NCBI RefSeq assembly: GCF_900107965.1
Contig: NZ_FNVU01000024.1
Location: 29,247 to 93,246, forward strand
Source: Actinacidiphila yanglinensis
Lineage (GTDB): Bacteria; Actinomycetota; Actinomycetes; Streptomycetales; Streptomycetaceae
Direction: 5' to 3'
Length of the DNA stretch: 64,000 nt
The notes under the pieces were generated by a model. It was not told the origin of the DNA and did not search any database. It saw nothing but the letters and a program-made list of their open reading frames with translations. The translations under genes were made by a program, and so were the position numbers. Positions within the stretch are counted from its first letter, which is position 1. Every line of letters starts with the position of its first letter. Shown piece by piece: positions 17,994-26,206 of this stretch.

Positions 17994-19751
17994 GTGCGCG
18001 CGACGAACGACTCTCCGACGATCCTGACCGCCCACCTCGGACACGGCCTCGCCGCGTCCAAGGCGGTGGTCGCCGTCCTCCCGGACGGCCTGCCGCCGCG
18101 CGGCGCCGAACTCCTCGGCCCCGGCGGCCCGATCGCGCTCGCGCCGGGCCCGGTCGGGCCGGTCCCGGGCTGGCGGGCGGGCCCCTTCGCGCGGATCGGG
18201 CTCCCCCGGGAGCTGCTGCCGGGGACCTACACGGTGCGGGTGGTGGACGGCAGCGGGCGCGAGGCCGTGTCGGAGCCGTTCGGGATCGCCGCCGACCGCA
18301 CGCAGCGGCAGACGATGTCGGACGTGCTGGCGTACTTCCGGGCGATGCGGTCCAGCGGCGAGATCGACCGCAAGGACCGGCACGCGCGCCTGTGGGGTGA
18401 CGACGGCGAGCGCGAGGTCGACGCACGCGGCGGCTGGCTCGACGCGAGCGGCGACCCCAGCAAGTTCCTCAGCCACCTCACCTACACCCGCACCATGAGC
18501 CCGCAGCAGATCCCGCTGTGCGCCTGGGCGCTGGCCGCCGCCCGCGACGCGATCGCCGCGCACCACCCGGCGCTGCTGCGCTCGCTCGGCGCGAAACTGC
18601 GCGACGAGGCCCTGTGGGGCGCGGACTTCCTGATGCGGTTCCGCGCTCCCGAGGGCTACTTCTACACCGGCATCTTCGACGCGCTGACCAAGCGGCTCGA
18701 CGAGCGGTTCGTGACGGCGCCCCTGGCCGAGTGCGTCCGCACCGACCGCTACCAGGCGGCGTACCGGCAGGGCGGCGGCCTCGCCGTCGCCGCCCTGGCC
18801 CGCGCCTCCACCCTCGACGACCGCGGGGACTTCACCGGCCGGCAGTACCTGGAGGCGGCGCTGGCGGGCTTCGCCCACCTGGAGGCGCACAACCTGGAGT
18901 ACCTCGACGACGGTACCGAGTCGGTGATCGACGACTACGCGGCGCTGCTGGCCGCGGCCGAACTGGTGGCCGCGGGCGCGGAGCCGGCCGCCCCGGTGGT
19001 CGAGGCGGCACGGCGCCGTGCGCGGCAGCTGATCGGCCGCTACGTCCGGCCGGACGGCGGCGGGCCCGGCTGGTTCACCGCGGACGCGGAGGGGCGGCCG
19101 TTCTTCCACGCGGTGGAGGCCGGGCTGCCGGTCCTCACCCTGGTCCGGTTCGCCGCCGTCCTCCCGGACGCCCCCGAGGCGGGCGGGGCGCGGGAGTTGG
19201 CGGTCGAGGCGATGCTCGACACGTTGCGCCGCACCGCCGCGGTGCCCAACCCGTTCGGTTACCCCCGGCAGCGGGTCCGGCCGGCCGGCGGGAGCGACCG
19301 CGACGCGTTCTTCTTCCCGCACGCCAACGAGACCGGCTACTGGTGGCAGGGGGAGAACGCCACCATCGCCTCGCTGGCCGCGGCGGCCTGCGCGTGCGCG
19401 GACATGGCGGGCGACGCGGGCGCGGCGGGCTCGGCAGGCTCGGCGGGTGTGTCCGCGGCCGACCGGGAGCGGTTGCTGGAGTTCGCCGACGACCAGTTGG
19501 CGTGGATCACCGGCCGCAATCCCTTCGACGCGTGCATGCTTCAGGGCCGCGGCCGCGGCAACGTGGACTACGCCTCCGACTTCCCCAACCTGCCCGGCGG
19601 CATCGTCAACGGCATCACCTCGGGCTGGGCCGACGAGGACGACATCGCCTTCCTGGCCGGCGACGCGCCCGAGGCCGAGTCGTGGCGGTGGGCCGAGCAG
19701 TGGATCCCGCACACCGGGTGGTTCCTGCTGGCGGTGGCCGGCGCCCGCTGA
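17994..19751 (+). CDS. Glycoside hydrolase family 9-like protein, no signal peptide
   Basis: This 585-residue protein starts at GTG 17994. Residues 1-100 look like the small beta-sandwich that precedes many GH9 catalytic domains. The (alpha/alpha)6-type domain follows, with the GGWLDASGDPSKFLSHL motif near residue 145, equivalent to the GH9 GGYxDAGDxxK catalytic Asp region, and a C-terminal AWITGRNPFDACMLQG and AEQWIPHTGWFLLAV, matching the GH9 terminal acid region. No signal peptide is visible, so it should act inside the cell, unlike secreted cellulases. It probably cleaves an imported glycoside. Assignment to GH9 rests on these motifs only. Confidence 0.75.
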   Translation: MRATNDSPTILTAHLGHGLAASKAVVAVLPDGLPPRGAELLGPGGPIALAPGPVGPVPGWRAGPFARIGLPRELLPGTYTVRVVDGSGREAVSEPFGIAADRTQRQTMSDVLAYFRAMRSSGEIDRKDRHARLWGDDGEREVDARGGWLDASGDPSKFLSHLTYTRTMSPQQIPLCAWALAAARDAIAAHHPALLRSLGAKLRDEALWGADFLMRFRAPEGYFYTGIFDALTKRLDERFVTAPLAECVRTDRYQAAYRQGGGLAVAALARASTLDDRGDFTGRQYLEAALAGFAHLEAHNLEYLDDGTESVIDDYAALLAAAELVAAGAEPAAPVVEAARRRARQLIGRYVRPDGGGPGWFTADAEGRPFFHAVEAGLPVLTLVRFAAVLPDAPEAGGARELAVEAMLDTLRRTAAVPNPFGYPRQRVRPAGGSDRDAFFFPHANETGYWWQGENATIASLAAAACACADMAGDAGAAGSAGSAGVSAADRERLLEFADDQLAWITGRNPFDACMLQGRGRGNVDYASDFPNLPGGIVNGITSGWADEDDIAFLAGDAPEAESWRWAEQWIPHTGWFLLAVAGAR

Positions 19752-19787
19752 CGGGTGCCCGGGCCGGTGCCGGGCCCGGTCACGGCT

Positions 19788-21191
19788 TCAGCGCTCGGCC
19801 CCGGGCAACCACGGCTCGTGCCAGGGCGGGCGGCCGTGGACGAGGGACCCGGCCCCGTCGGGGCCCCAACTGCCCGGCGTGTAGGGCTGGATCGCGGCGG
19901 GCTCGTCGATGAGGGGCTGCACGATGCGCCACGCCTCCTCCACGCTGTCCTCGCGGGTGAACAGGCTGTGGTCCCCGGTGAGCGCGCTGTTCAGCAGGCG
20001 CTCGTACGGTTCGAAGGGCTCGCCGAGTTCCTGCGCGAAGGAGGAGTCGAGGTACAGCGGGCGCCAGGTCTCCTCGCCCAGCCCGACGAGTTGCAGGCGC
20101 GCGCCGGGCTCGGGGTCGATGCGCAGCACGATCTGGTTCTGCTCGGCCTGGTGGGGCGTGGGCAGGAACGCCAGGCGGGGTGCGCGGTGCAGGATGAGGC
20201 GCACCTCGGTGGCGCGCACCGGGAGGTTCTTGCCGGCCCGCAGGAAGAACGGGACGTCGAACCACTTCCAGTTGTCGATCTCCAGCTGCAGCGCGATGAA
20301 CGTCTCGGTGTCCGAGTCGGCCGCGACGCCGGGCGTGTCGCGGTAGCCGGTGTACTGGCCGCGCACGCTGCGGCGCGGGTCGGCGGTGCGGACCGCTTTG
20401 AGCACCTCCGCCTTGCGGTCCCGGAGGGTGTCGGCACCGGCGTCCGCGGGCGGGTCCATCGTGACGGCGGCGAGCACCTGCAGCAGGTGGTTCTGCACGA
20501 CGTCGCGCAGGGCTCCGACCGGGTCGTAGAACTTCCCGCGGTCCTCGACGCCGAAGTCCTCGGCCATGGTGATCTGCACGGCGCTGACGCTGCCGCGGTT
20601 CCACAGCCCGGTCATCGCGGGGTTGGCGAAGCGCAGGTACTCGATCTCGATGACCGGTTCCTTGCCGAGGAAGTGGTCGACGCGCAGCAGCTGGTCCTCG
20701 CTCAGCAGCGCGCGCAGCCGGGCGTTGAGCGCGCGGGCGGAGGCCAGGTCGTGGCCGAAGGGCTTCTCGACGGCCACGCAGGCGTCGTGCAGCAGGTTGG
20801 CGGCGCCGAGCTGCTCGACGATGGGGCCGAACAGCGTGGGCGGCATCTCCAGGTAGTGGACGCTGGTGTGGTCCGGGCCGATCTCGGCGGCGAGCCGGAG
20901 GTACAGGGCGGGGTCCGTGACGTCGCCGTGCAGGTAGGTGACGCGGTCGGCGAAGCGCTGGAAGACGTCGTCCTCGACGGTCTGGCCGGTGGCGGCGATC
21001 CGCTCGCGGGCCTGTGCGGTGAACTCGGCGGTGGTCATCTCCGTGCTGGCCACGCCGATGACGCGGCAGTTCAGCAGGCCGCGCCGTTCGAGGCGGTAGA
21101 GGGCACGCAGGGTCATCTTGCGCGCGAGGTCGCCGGTGATGCCGAACACGATCAGGGTGTCCGCGGACTTCCGCGGGTCGGTGGGCGTCAT
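19788..21191 (-). CDS. zwf: Glucose-6-phosphate 1-dehydrogenase
   Basis: This 467-residue enzyme oxidises glucose-6-phosphate to 6-phosphogluconolactone and makes NADPH in the oxidative pentose phosphate route. It has the nucleotide-binding IVFGITGDLARK (residues 14-25), EKPFGHD (142-148) and the substrate and active-site motif RVDHFLGKEP (170-179), with the catalytic His. The length is slightly shorter than typical (about 490-510). It stands alone, without the opcA or tal/gnd neighbours usual for the main actinobacterial copy, so it may be a second isozyme. It converges with the GH9-like gene. Confidence 0.95.
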   Translation of the reverse strand: MTPTDPRKSADTLIVFGITGDLARKMTLRALYRLERRGLLNCRVIGVASTEMTTAEFTAQARERIAATGQTVEDDVFQRFADRVTYLHGDVTDPALYLRLAAEIGPDHTSVHYLEMPPTLFGPIVEQLGAANLLHDACVAVEKPFGHDLASARALNARLRALLSEDQLLRVDHFLGKEPVIEIEYLRFANPAMTGLWNRGSVSAVQITMAEDFGVEDRGKFYDPVGALRDVVQNHLLQVLAAVTMDPPADAGADTLRDRKAEVLKAVRTADPRRSVRGQYTGYRDTPGVAADSDTETFIALQLEIDNWKWFDVPFFLRAGKNLPVRATEVRLILHRAPRLAFLPTPHQAEQNQIVLRIDPEPGARLQLVGLGEETWRPLYLDSSFAQELGEPFEPYERLLNSALTGDHSLFTREDSVEEAWRIVQPLIDEPAAIQPYTPGSWGPDGAGSLVHGRPPWHEPWLPGAER

Positions 21192-21295
21192 GTCGCGGTC
21201 CTCCCGGTGCTGCGGGGCCCTGCGGTGTGGCGGTACGCCGCGGTGGGCGTGTTCCCGGCGGGTGCCGTTGCCGTTGCTGTTGCCGTACGGGAAGG

Positions 21296-21357
21296 GCGCG
21301 GGTCCCGACCCGCGCGGGCCGGACCGCGCGGCGCCCGTCCCCCAGGGTGCGCCCTGG
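21296..21357 (-). terminator. Two adjacent hairpins downstream of the GNAT gene
   Basis: Between the acetyltransferase gene and zwf, both on this strand, lie GCGCGGGT/ACCCGCGC with loop CCCG (21296-21315) and CCAGGG/CCCTGG with loop TGCG (21342-21357). Either could stop transcription from the acetyltransferase gene before zwf. No T-run is present. The rest of 21192-21449 is GC-rich spacer that must hold the zwf promoter, which I could not pick out. Confidence 0.35.
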
Positions 21358-21449
21358 CGGACGGGTCCACCACGCGGGCGGGTGCCGCCGCCGGCGGATC
21401 GGCGCGGGTGGAGGGCTCTCGCGGGAGGACGGGGCGTCTCGCGGGAGGG

Positions 21450-21983
21450 CTACCGGCCGGCCGCCACCGTTCTGCGCCACCGCACCTCGCCGTCGTAGTA
21501 CTCCCCGGTGGGCGCCAGGCCCGCGGCGGCGGCGACGGCCGCGGAGGCGGCGTGGTCGGGGTGGATGTGCGCGATCACCGTCGGAACGGGCCGGCCGTCG
21601 AGCCAGTCGACCAGGCCGACGGCGGCCTCCCGGGCGATCCCGCGGCCCTGCCAGGGCGTGCCGACGACCCAGGCGATCTCGGCGACGGGACCGTCCTCGC
21701 CACCGGGGACGACGGTCGCCTGGACCGTGCCCACCAGGCGGTCCTCCGCACGGAGCCGCAGCATCCAGTTCAGCCAGCAGACGGCCGGGTCCGGCGAACC
21801 GGCCGCCAGCCGCTCGTAGCGCTCCCGCAGGGCCTCGGGCGTGGCCGGCTCGCCGCCGATGAAGCGGTGCAGCGCCGGATCGCCGAGCACCTCGGCCATC
21901 TCCGCGGCGTGCGCGGGAACCAGCGGCAGCAGGTCGAGGCGGGCGGTGCCGAGGGGCCGCGGGACCAGGCGACCGGGCTTCAC
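21450..21983 (-). CDS. GNAT family N-acetyltransferase (RimJ/RimL-like)
   Basis: This 177-residue protein starts at GTG 21983 after GGGAGGCGGC. It shows a GNAT fold of the Acetyltransf_3/RimJ type: TARLDLLPLVPAHAAEMAEVL at the front, the AEIAWVVGTPWQGRGIAREA acetyl-CoA pyrophosphate loop (Q/RxxGxG/A form), and a terminal GLAPTGEYYDGEVRWRR. It would move an acetyl group from acetyl-CoA to an amine, antibiotic or protein N terminus. The substrate cannot be read from sequence. Confidence 0.88.
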   Translation of the reverse strand: MKPGRLVPRPLGTARLDLLPLVPAHAAEMAEVLGDPALHRFIGGEPATPEALRERYERLAAGSPDPAVCWLNWMLRLRAEDRLVGTVQATVVPGGEDGPVAEIAWVVGTPWQGRGIAREAAVGLVDWLDGRPVPTVIAHIHPDHAASAAVAAAAGLAPTGEYYDGEVRWRRTVAAGR

Positions 21984-22233
21984 GCCGCCTCCCGGAGGCG
22001 GGCGTGCTCGGCGCCCCTCGGACGCGGCGTGTCCAGCAGGGAACGTGCCATGCCCGGCACCCTACAACCGCCCCCCGCACCCGCTTCGCACGCCCGTGGC
22101 CGGTGGGCGGCTCACCCGATCCGTGCACGTTGGCGCGGATGCGGTGCGGCGGCTGGTCCGTCTCCTCCAGGATGTGACGACACGAGCGGCCGCCACGGAG
22201 GCGGGCGCACGGCAGGACAGGGGGAAGGCCGGG

Positions 22234-23106
22234 ATGGTCAGGACGGATGGGACACGAAGAGCCACAGCCGGGGTGGCCGAGGCCGACGACGGGCTGGCCG
22301 TGGTCGTGGCCGAGCGGGCCGCGCGGGCCGCGGGCGGGCTGCTGCGGCGCCTGGGCGGTACGGACGCGGCACGCGCACGGCCCAAGGGGGGCCACGAGAT
22401 CGTCACCGACGCGGACCTGCGGGCGGACGCGCTGATCAGGGAGGTGCTGGCGGCGCGCTTCCCCACCCACCGGGTGGTCAGCGAGGAGACCTGGGACGGC
22501 TGGCAGGACGGGATGTTCGACGGGCCGGTGTGGGTGGTCGACCCGATGGACGGCTCGGCGAACTTCGCGCACGGGTACCCGTACGTCTCGGTGTCGGTGG
22601 CGTTCGCGGTCGACGGCGTGGTGCGGGCGGGGGCGGTGCACGCGCCGTTCCTGGGGCACACGTTCACCGCCGTGAAGGGCGGCGGCGCGCGCCGCAACGG
22701 GCGGCGGCTGGCGGCGGCGGACACGTCGGCCCTGGGTGACGCCCTGGTCAGCACGGGATTTCCGCACCAGCGCGGGCAGTTGGACCCGGTGCTGGAGCGG
22801 GTGCGGCGGCTGGTGCTGAACTGCCGCGACGTACGGCGGGCCGGATCGCCCGCGCTGGACATCGCACTGGTCGCGGCGGGGATGCTCGACGCGCACACGG
22901 AGAGCCTGGCGCCCTGGGACGTGGCCGCGGCCGCGCTGGTCGCCACCGAGGCAGGGGCGCGCCGCGGGAACCTGCTGCCCGAGCCGTTCCCGCTCTCCCC
23001 CGACCTGTCGGGCACGGGGATCGTCGTGGCCGCGCCCGGGGTGTACGACGCGCTGTGCGCGCTGCTGGCCGAGGAGGAGCACCCGGCGGGCGAGCAGGCG
23101 ACGTGA
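22234..23106 (+). CDS. Inositol monophosphatase family protein
   Basis: This 290-residue Mg-dependent phosphatase-fold protein has the metal-site motifs of the IMPase/FBPase superfamily: a Glu pair in VVSEETWDG, WVVDPMDGSANFAHG (DPxDGT-like, with S for T) near residue 100, and WDVAAAALVATEAG near residue 230. The start at ATG 22234 follows GGGGGAAGG; longer upstream in-frame starts overlap the divergent acetyltransferase promoter and are less likely. Relatives hydrolyse inositol phosphates, histidinol phosphate, fructose-1,6-bisphosphate or PAP. No neighbour fixes the substrate. Confidence 0.9.
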   Translation: MVRTDGTRRATAGVAEADDGLAVVVAERAARAAGGLLRRLGGTDAARARPKGGHEIVTDADLRADALIREVLAARFPTHRVVSEETWDGWQDGMFDGPVWVVDPMDGSANFAHGYPYVSVSVAFAVDGVVRAGAVHAPFLGHTFTAVKGGGARRNGRRLAAADTSALGDALVSTGFPHQRGQLDPVLERVRRLVLNCRDVRRAGSPALDIALVAAGMLDAHTESLAPWDVAAAALVATEAGARRGNLLPEPFPLSPDLSGTGIVVAAPGVYDALCALLAEEEHPAGEQAT

Positions 23107-23288
23107 AGCGCCTGCCGGTGAGCTGAATGTCCGGCGCGGAGCGACCAGACCGGGCGGGCGGGACGGAGCGGTGGCCCGCGCGGCCGTCCCGTGGGTCCCG
23201 CGCCGCACCGGCCCCGCCGTACCCCGTCGAGGGTCCCGCGCGGCCGCGCCGTGCCGCCCGGACATCCGCCCGCTCGGCGCCTTTCCTC

Positions 23289-23328
23289 TTGCGTGCGATG
23301 CTACGAAATCGTATAGTCCGATATCGTG
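23289..23328 (+). promoter_or_regulatory. Promoter for a leaderless MarR transcript, with overlapping palindrome
   Basis: A -35-like TTGCGT (23289-23294) and a -10-like TATAGT (23312-23317) are exactly 17 bases apart, and the GTG start at 23326 lies 8 bases after the -10, so transcription would begin at or next to the start codon. The near-palindrome TACGAAATCGTA (23302-23313) sits in the spacer and touches the -10, a good place for autorepression by the MarR protein. The promoter is read by eye; the regulatory role is inference. Confidence 0.6.
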
Positions 23329-23760
23329 ACTTCCATTTCCTCTCCGGCCGAGGACTCGCCCCTGCTCGCGCTGCAGCGGGCCACCCACGCCACCCTCCAA
23401 GCGCTCACCGCCGAACTGGTCGACCTCGACCTGACCGCGTCCGAGATCAACGCCCTCGCCAACCTCGCCGACGGGAAGGGCCGCACGGTCTCCCAGCTCG
23501 GCGCCGCCGCCGGCACCCGGCCCACCACGCTGACCAGCGTGCTCGACCGGCTGGAGCGCCGTGGCCACATCACCCGCGGCACCCGCGCCGGCGACCGCCG
23601 GTCCGTGCTCGTCGAGCTGACGCCCGCCGGGCGGCTCGCGGCCGACACGATCCGGGAGGCCCTCGCCGACCTGGAGCGCCGCGCGCTCGGCGGGCTCCCG
23701 CCCGAGGCGATCGCCGGCTTCCACACCGTCCTGGACGTGCTCGCGAAGGTGCCGTCATGA
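23326..23760 (+). CDS. MarR family transcriptional regulator
   Basis: This 144-residue regulator has the MarR winged-helix layout: helical dimerisation ends, a DNA-recognition helix in TVSQLGAAAGTRPTTLTSVLDRLERRGHI and the wing DRRSVLVELTPAGRLAAD. The GTG start has no ribosome binding site, consistent with the leaderless promoter at 23289-23317. It overlaps the next gene by 4 bases, so the two are one unit, and the downstream protein is the likely partner in whatever ligand or stress is sensed. Confidence 0.92.
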   Translation: MTSISSPAEDSPLLALQRATHATLQALTAELVDLDLTASEINALANLADGKGRTVSQLGAAAGTRPTTLTSVLDRLERRGHITRGTRAGDRRSVLVELTPAGRLAADTIREALADLERRALGGLPPEAIAGFHTVLDVLAKVPS

Positions 23761-24236
23761 CCGCCCACGGCGGCGAATCGCCGTCCGCCTTCGACGGGTT
23801 GATGGCCGAGGTGATGACCGGTGCGGACCGGTTCGGCCACCGCGAGCACGTCCACCTCACCTGGCTGGCCGTCCGCCGCCACGGCACCGCGGCGGCGACC
23901 GAGCTGATCAGTGGCGGGATCCGGCGCACCGCCCGCTACGCGGGAGCGCCGCAGAAGTACCACGCCACCGTCAGCCGCGCCTGGGTCGAACTCGTCGCCC
24001 ACCACGTCCAGGAGGACGACCTGCGGGCGCACGCCACGGGCACGGCGGACGCGATCGGACCGCAGCAGTCCGCCTTCACCGCCTTCGCGGCCCACCACAC
24101 CGCCCTGCTGGACAAGCGCCTGCTCACCCGCTTCTACCGGCCCGCCACGCTCGCCTCACCGCCGGCCAGGACCGGTTGGGTCGAGCCGGACCTCGCGCCG
24201 TTCCCCTGGCAGGACCGTCCCGGCGGCTGCGCGTAA
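23757..24236 (+). CDS. Conserved hypothetical protein co-transcribed with MarR regulator
   Basis: This 159-residue protein is not assigned to a family by me. It has no signal peptide or membrane span. Its N-terminal half contains FGHREHVHLTWLAVRRHG, with closely spaced His residues, followed by RYAGAPQKYHATVSRAWVELVAHHV. The recurring His and acidic residues could form a metal or cofactor site. It starts in an ATGA overlap with the MarR gene and ends 13 bases from the convergent exporter gene. The tight coupling to a one-component regulator suggests a small enzyme or accessory protein induced by the MarR ligand. Confidence 0.75.
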   Translation: MTAHGGESPSAFDGLMAEVMTGADRFGHREHVHLTWLAVRRHGTAAATELISGGIRRTARYAGAPQKYHATVSRAWVELVAHHVQEDDLRAHATGTADAIGPQQSAFTAFAAHHTALLDKRLLTRFYRPATLASPPARTGWVEPDLAPFPWQDRPGGCA

Positions 24237-24249
24237 GCGCGGACACCTC

Positions 24250-25653
24250 TCAGGCCGGAGTGCCGGCCTGAGAGGTCGCGGCCGCCGCGGACCGGTCGAC
24301 GCGGCGCAATGCGGGAAGCATGACGATGCCCAGCAGGAGCGTGGGCACGCCGCCGACCACGAGCGACCAGCGGCTGCCGAGGTCCTGCGCGACCCATCCG
24401 ACCAGGGGCCCGCCGATCACGGTGGTGCCGCCCCAGGCCAGGGCCCACAGGGCCATCACCCGGCCGCGCATCGCGGGCGCCGCGGCGAGCTGGAGCGCGG
24501 TCTTGGACAGCGAGTTGAAGCTGACGCCGCCGTAGCCGACGAAGAGCAGCGCGAGCAGTTCCCAGGGCAGGGTCGGGGCCAGGGCGGCGGCGGTGATGGC
24601 CACGCCCCAGCCGACGGAGGCGACCGCCAGCGAACTGCTGTGCCGGGGGTTGCCGCGGCCCGCGACGACGAGGCCCCCGAGCACGGCGCCGATGGCCATC
24701 ACCGCCGCCATCGCCCCGTACGTCCCGGCGCCGCCGTGCAGGGCGCCGCGGGCCACCAGCGGGAGGGTGACCGGGAACTCGTAGGCGAGGGCGCCGGTGA
24801 TCGTGATCATCACCAGCGGCAGCAGGAGCGCCGGGGTGCTACGGGCGTAGCGCAGCCCGGCGCGGACCTGGCCCTTCTCGCGGGGCGGGCGGTCGACGGG
24901 GTTCATCTCGGCCGGGCGCATGAGCACGAGGCTGACCAGGACGCCCGCGAACGAGAGGGCGTTGAGGACGAAGCACGTGGTGAGGCCGACCCCGGCGACG
25001 AGGGCGCCGCCGGCCGCCGCGCCCAGCACCCGGGCGAGGTTGACCGAGACGGAGTTGAGGGTGACCGCGTTGGCCAGCTGCTCGCGCGGCACCAGGTCGC
25101 CGATCAGGCTCTGCCGGGCCGGGTTGTCGAAGACGGTGAGCACGCCGAGCGCCAGCGACAGCGCGACCACGCCGCCGAAGCTCGCCGCGCCCAGCCCGGT
25201 CATGAGCGCGAAGGCGACGGCGACCGCGGCGGACGCCGACTGGGTGAGGTAGAGCAGCCGGCGCCGGTCGTAGCGGTCGGCGATCAGGCCGCCGAACGGG
25301 CCGAGCAGCGCGAGCGGCAGGAAGCGGGCGCCGGTGGAGATGCCGAGGTCGGCGCCGCTGCCGGTCAGGTGCAGCACGAGGAAGGCGAGCGCCAGCGTCT
25401 GCATCCAGGTCCCGGCGATCGACACCGAGTAACCCCAGAAGTAGAGGCGGTAGTTGCGGATCGACAGGGAGCTGAAGGCGCGGGACAGCGCGCGGGTGCG
25501 GCCCGCCGCGGCCCGCGTGTCACCGGCGGCCCGGTCCGGGGCTGCGGTGGCGCCGGCAGTACCCACGCCCCCGCCGGCCGCGTCACCGCCCGTGTCCGTA
25601 CGCGTCGTGCCGGCCGGCTCGGGGCCCGGGGACGGGTCGTCCGGCGCCGTCAC
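24250..25653 (-). CDS. MFS transporter (EntS/MFS_3-type exporter)
   Basis: This 467-residue protein starts at GTG 25653. The first 55 residues are a Gly/Ala/Pro-rich cytoplasmic tail; about 10-12 membrane spans follow from SIRNYRLYFWGYSVSIAGTW. The loop 2-3 motif LIADRYDRRRLL is the MFS signature (GxxxDRxxRR). The pattern matches exporters of the EntS/MFS_3 group, which push out siderophores or drugs. It overlaps the MarR gene upstream by 4 bases (GTGA), so the regulator probably controls its own exporter. Confidence 0.92.
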   Translation of the reverse strand: MTAPDDPSPGPEPAGTTRTDTGGDAAGGGVGTAGATAAPDRAAGDTRAAAGRTRALSRAFSSLSIRNYRLYFWGYSVSIAGTWMQTLALAFLVLHLTGSGADLGISTGARFLPLALLGPFGGLIADRYDRRRLLYLTQSASAAVAVAFALMTGLGAASFGGVVALSLALGVLTVFDNPARQSLIGDLVPREQLANAVTLNSVSVNLARVLGAAAGGALVAGVGLTTCFVLNALSFAGVLVSLVLMRPAEMNPVDRPPREKGQVRAGLRYARSTPALLLPLVMITITGALAYEFPVTLPLVARGALHGGAGTYGAMAAVMAIGAVLGGLVVAGRGNPRHSSSLAVASVGWGVAITAAALAPTLPWELLALLFVGYGGVSFNSLSKTALQLAAAPAMRGRVMALWALAWGGTTVIGGPLVGWVAQDLGSRWSLVVGGVPTLLLGIVMLPALRRVDRSAAAATSQAGTPA

Positions 25654-26171
25654 GAGGCGGCGTCCGTACGGCCCGGGCCGGCCGCCATCGCGGGACTGTT
25701 CGGACGCCGCACGGGGTCGTCCTCCTCCGGCCCGGCGGCACCGGTCGGCTCGAACCCGGCGAGGCGCTCCAGCAGCGTCCCCGCGGCGATCAGCACCTGC
25801 TGCTCCTCCGGGTCGAGCAGCGCCTCGACGGCGCGTCCCAGCCAGGTGTCCCGCTCGCTGCGGGTCCCGGCGACGGCGGCGCGGCCGGCCGGGGTGACCG
25901 AGACCAGGACCCGGCGGGCGTCCGCCACGTCCCGGCTGCGGCTGACGAATCCGGCCGCCTCCAGCTCGCGCAGCGCGGCGGCCACGTTGGAGCTGGTCAT
26001 CTGGAGCTCGCCGGCGAGCCGGCGCGGCTGCGCGTCCGGCATCCGGTCGGCGGCGGCGAGCACCTGCCGGGCGGTCCTGGACACGCCGTGCGTGGGTCCC
26101 CCCTCGCGGCGCAGGCGCCGCTGGAGCTGCCTCATCTGCCCGCGCAGCCGCAGGACCTCGCGATCTTCCAT
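25650..26171 (-). CDS. MarR family transcriptional regulator of the adjacent exporter
   Basis: This 173-residue MarR protein has an N-terminal extension of about 35 basic residues (RGQMRQLQRRLRREGG) before the usual fold. Its recognition region is PRRLAGELQMTSSNVAAALRELEAAGFV and its wing contains DARRVLVSVTPAGRAAV. It is translated from ATG 26171 without a ribosome binding site. The TGA overlaps the exporter start, giving a classic regulator-exporter pair. Confidence 0.92.
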   Translation of the reverse strand: MEDREVLRLRGQMRQLQRRLRREGGPTHGVSRTARQVLAAADRMPDAQPRRLAGELQMTSSNVAAALRELEAAGFVSRSRDVADARRVLVSVTPAGRAAVAGTRSERDTWLGRAVEALLDPEEQQVLIAAGTLLERLAGFEPTGAAGPEEDDPVRRPNSPAMAAGPGRTDAAS

Positions 26172-26177
26172 ACGACT

Positions 26178-26206
26178 ATCTTACATAGCTATTCCGCATC
26201 ACTAAA
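26178..26206 (-). promoter_or_regulatory. Candidate leaderless promoter and operator of the MarR-exporter pair
   Basis: Read on the minus strand, TAAGAT (26183-26178) is a -10-like box and ATG 26171 follows 6 bases later, so the transcript would start at the ATG. A weak -35-like TTTAGT (26206-26201) is 17 bases upstream. The perfect palindrome ATAGCTAT (26185-26192) lies between them and is a plausible MarR half-site pair. The -35 match is poor, so confidence is moderate. Confidence 0.45.

Noticed and set aside
21236..21300. GCCGTT-type short repeats in front of zwf as an operator
   Set aside because: The copies (GCCGTT, GCCGTT, GCTGTT, GCCGTA) are short, degenerate and not phased to the helix, so chance in GC-rich DNA is enough.
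19780..23724. Very long open frame (over 1300 codons) on the minus strand across zwf, the acetyltransferase and the phosphatase-like gene
   Set aside because: It is a shadow of high GC content. It runs antisense or out of frame to three well-supported genes and its protein is Arg/Pro/Ala-rich without any motif.
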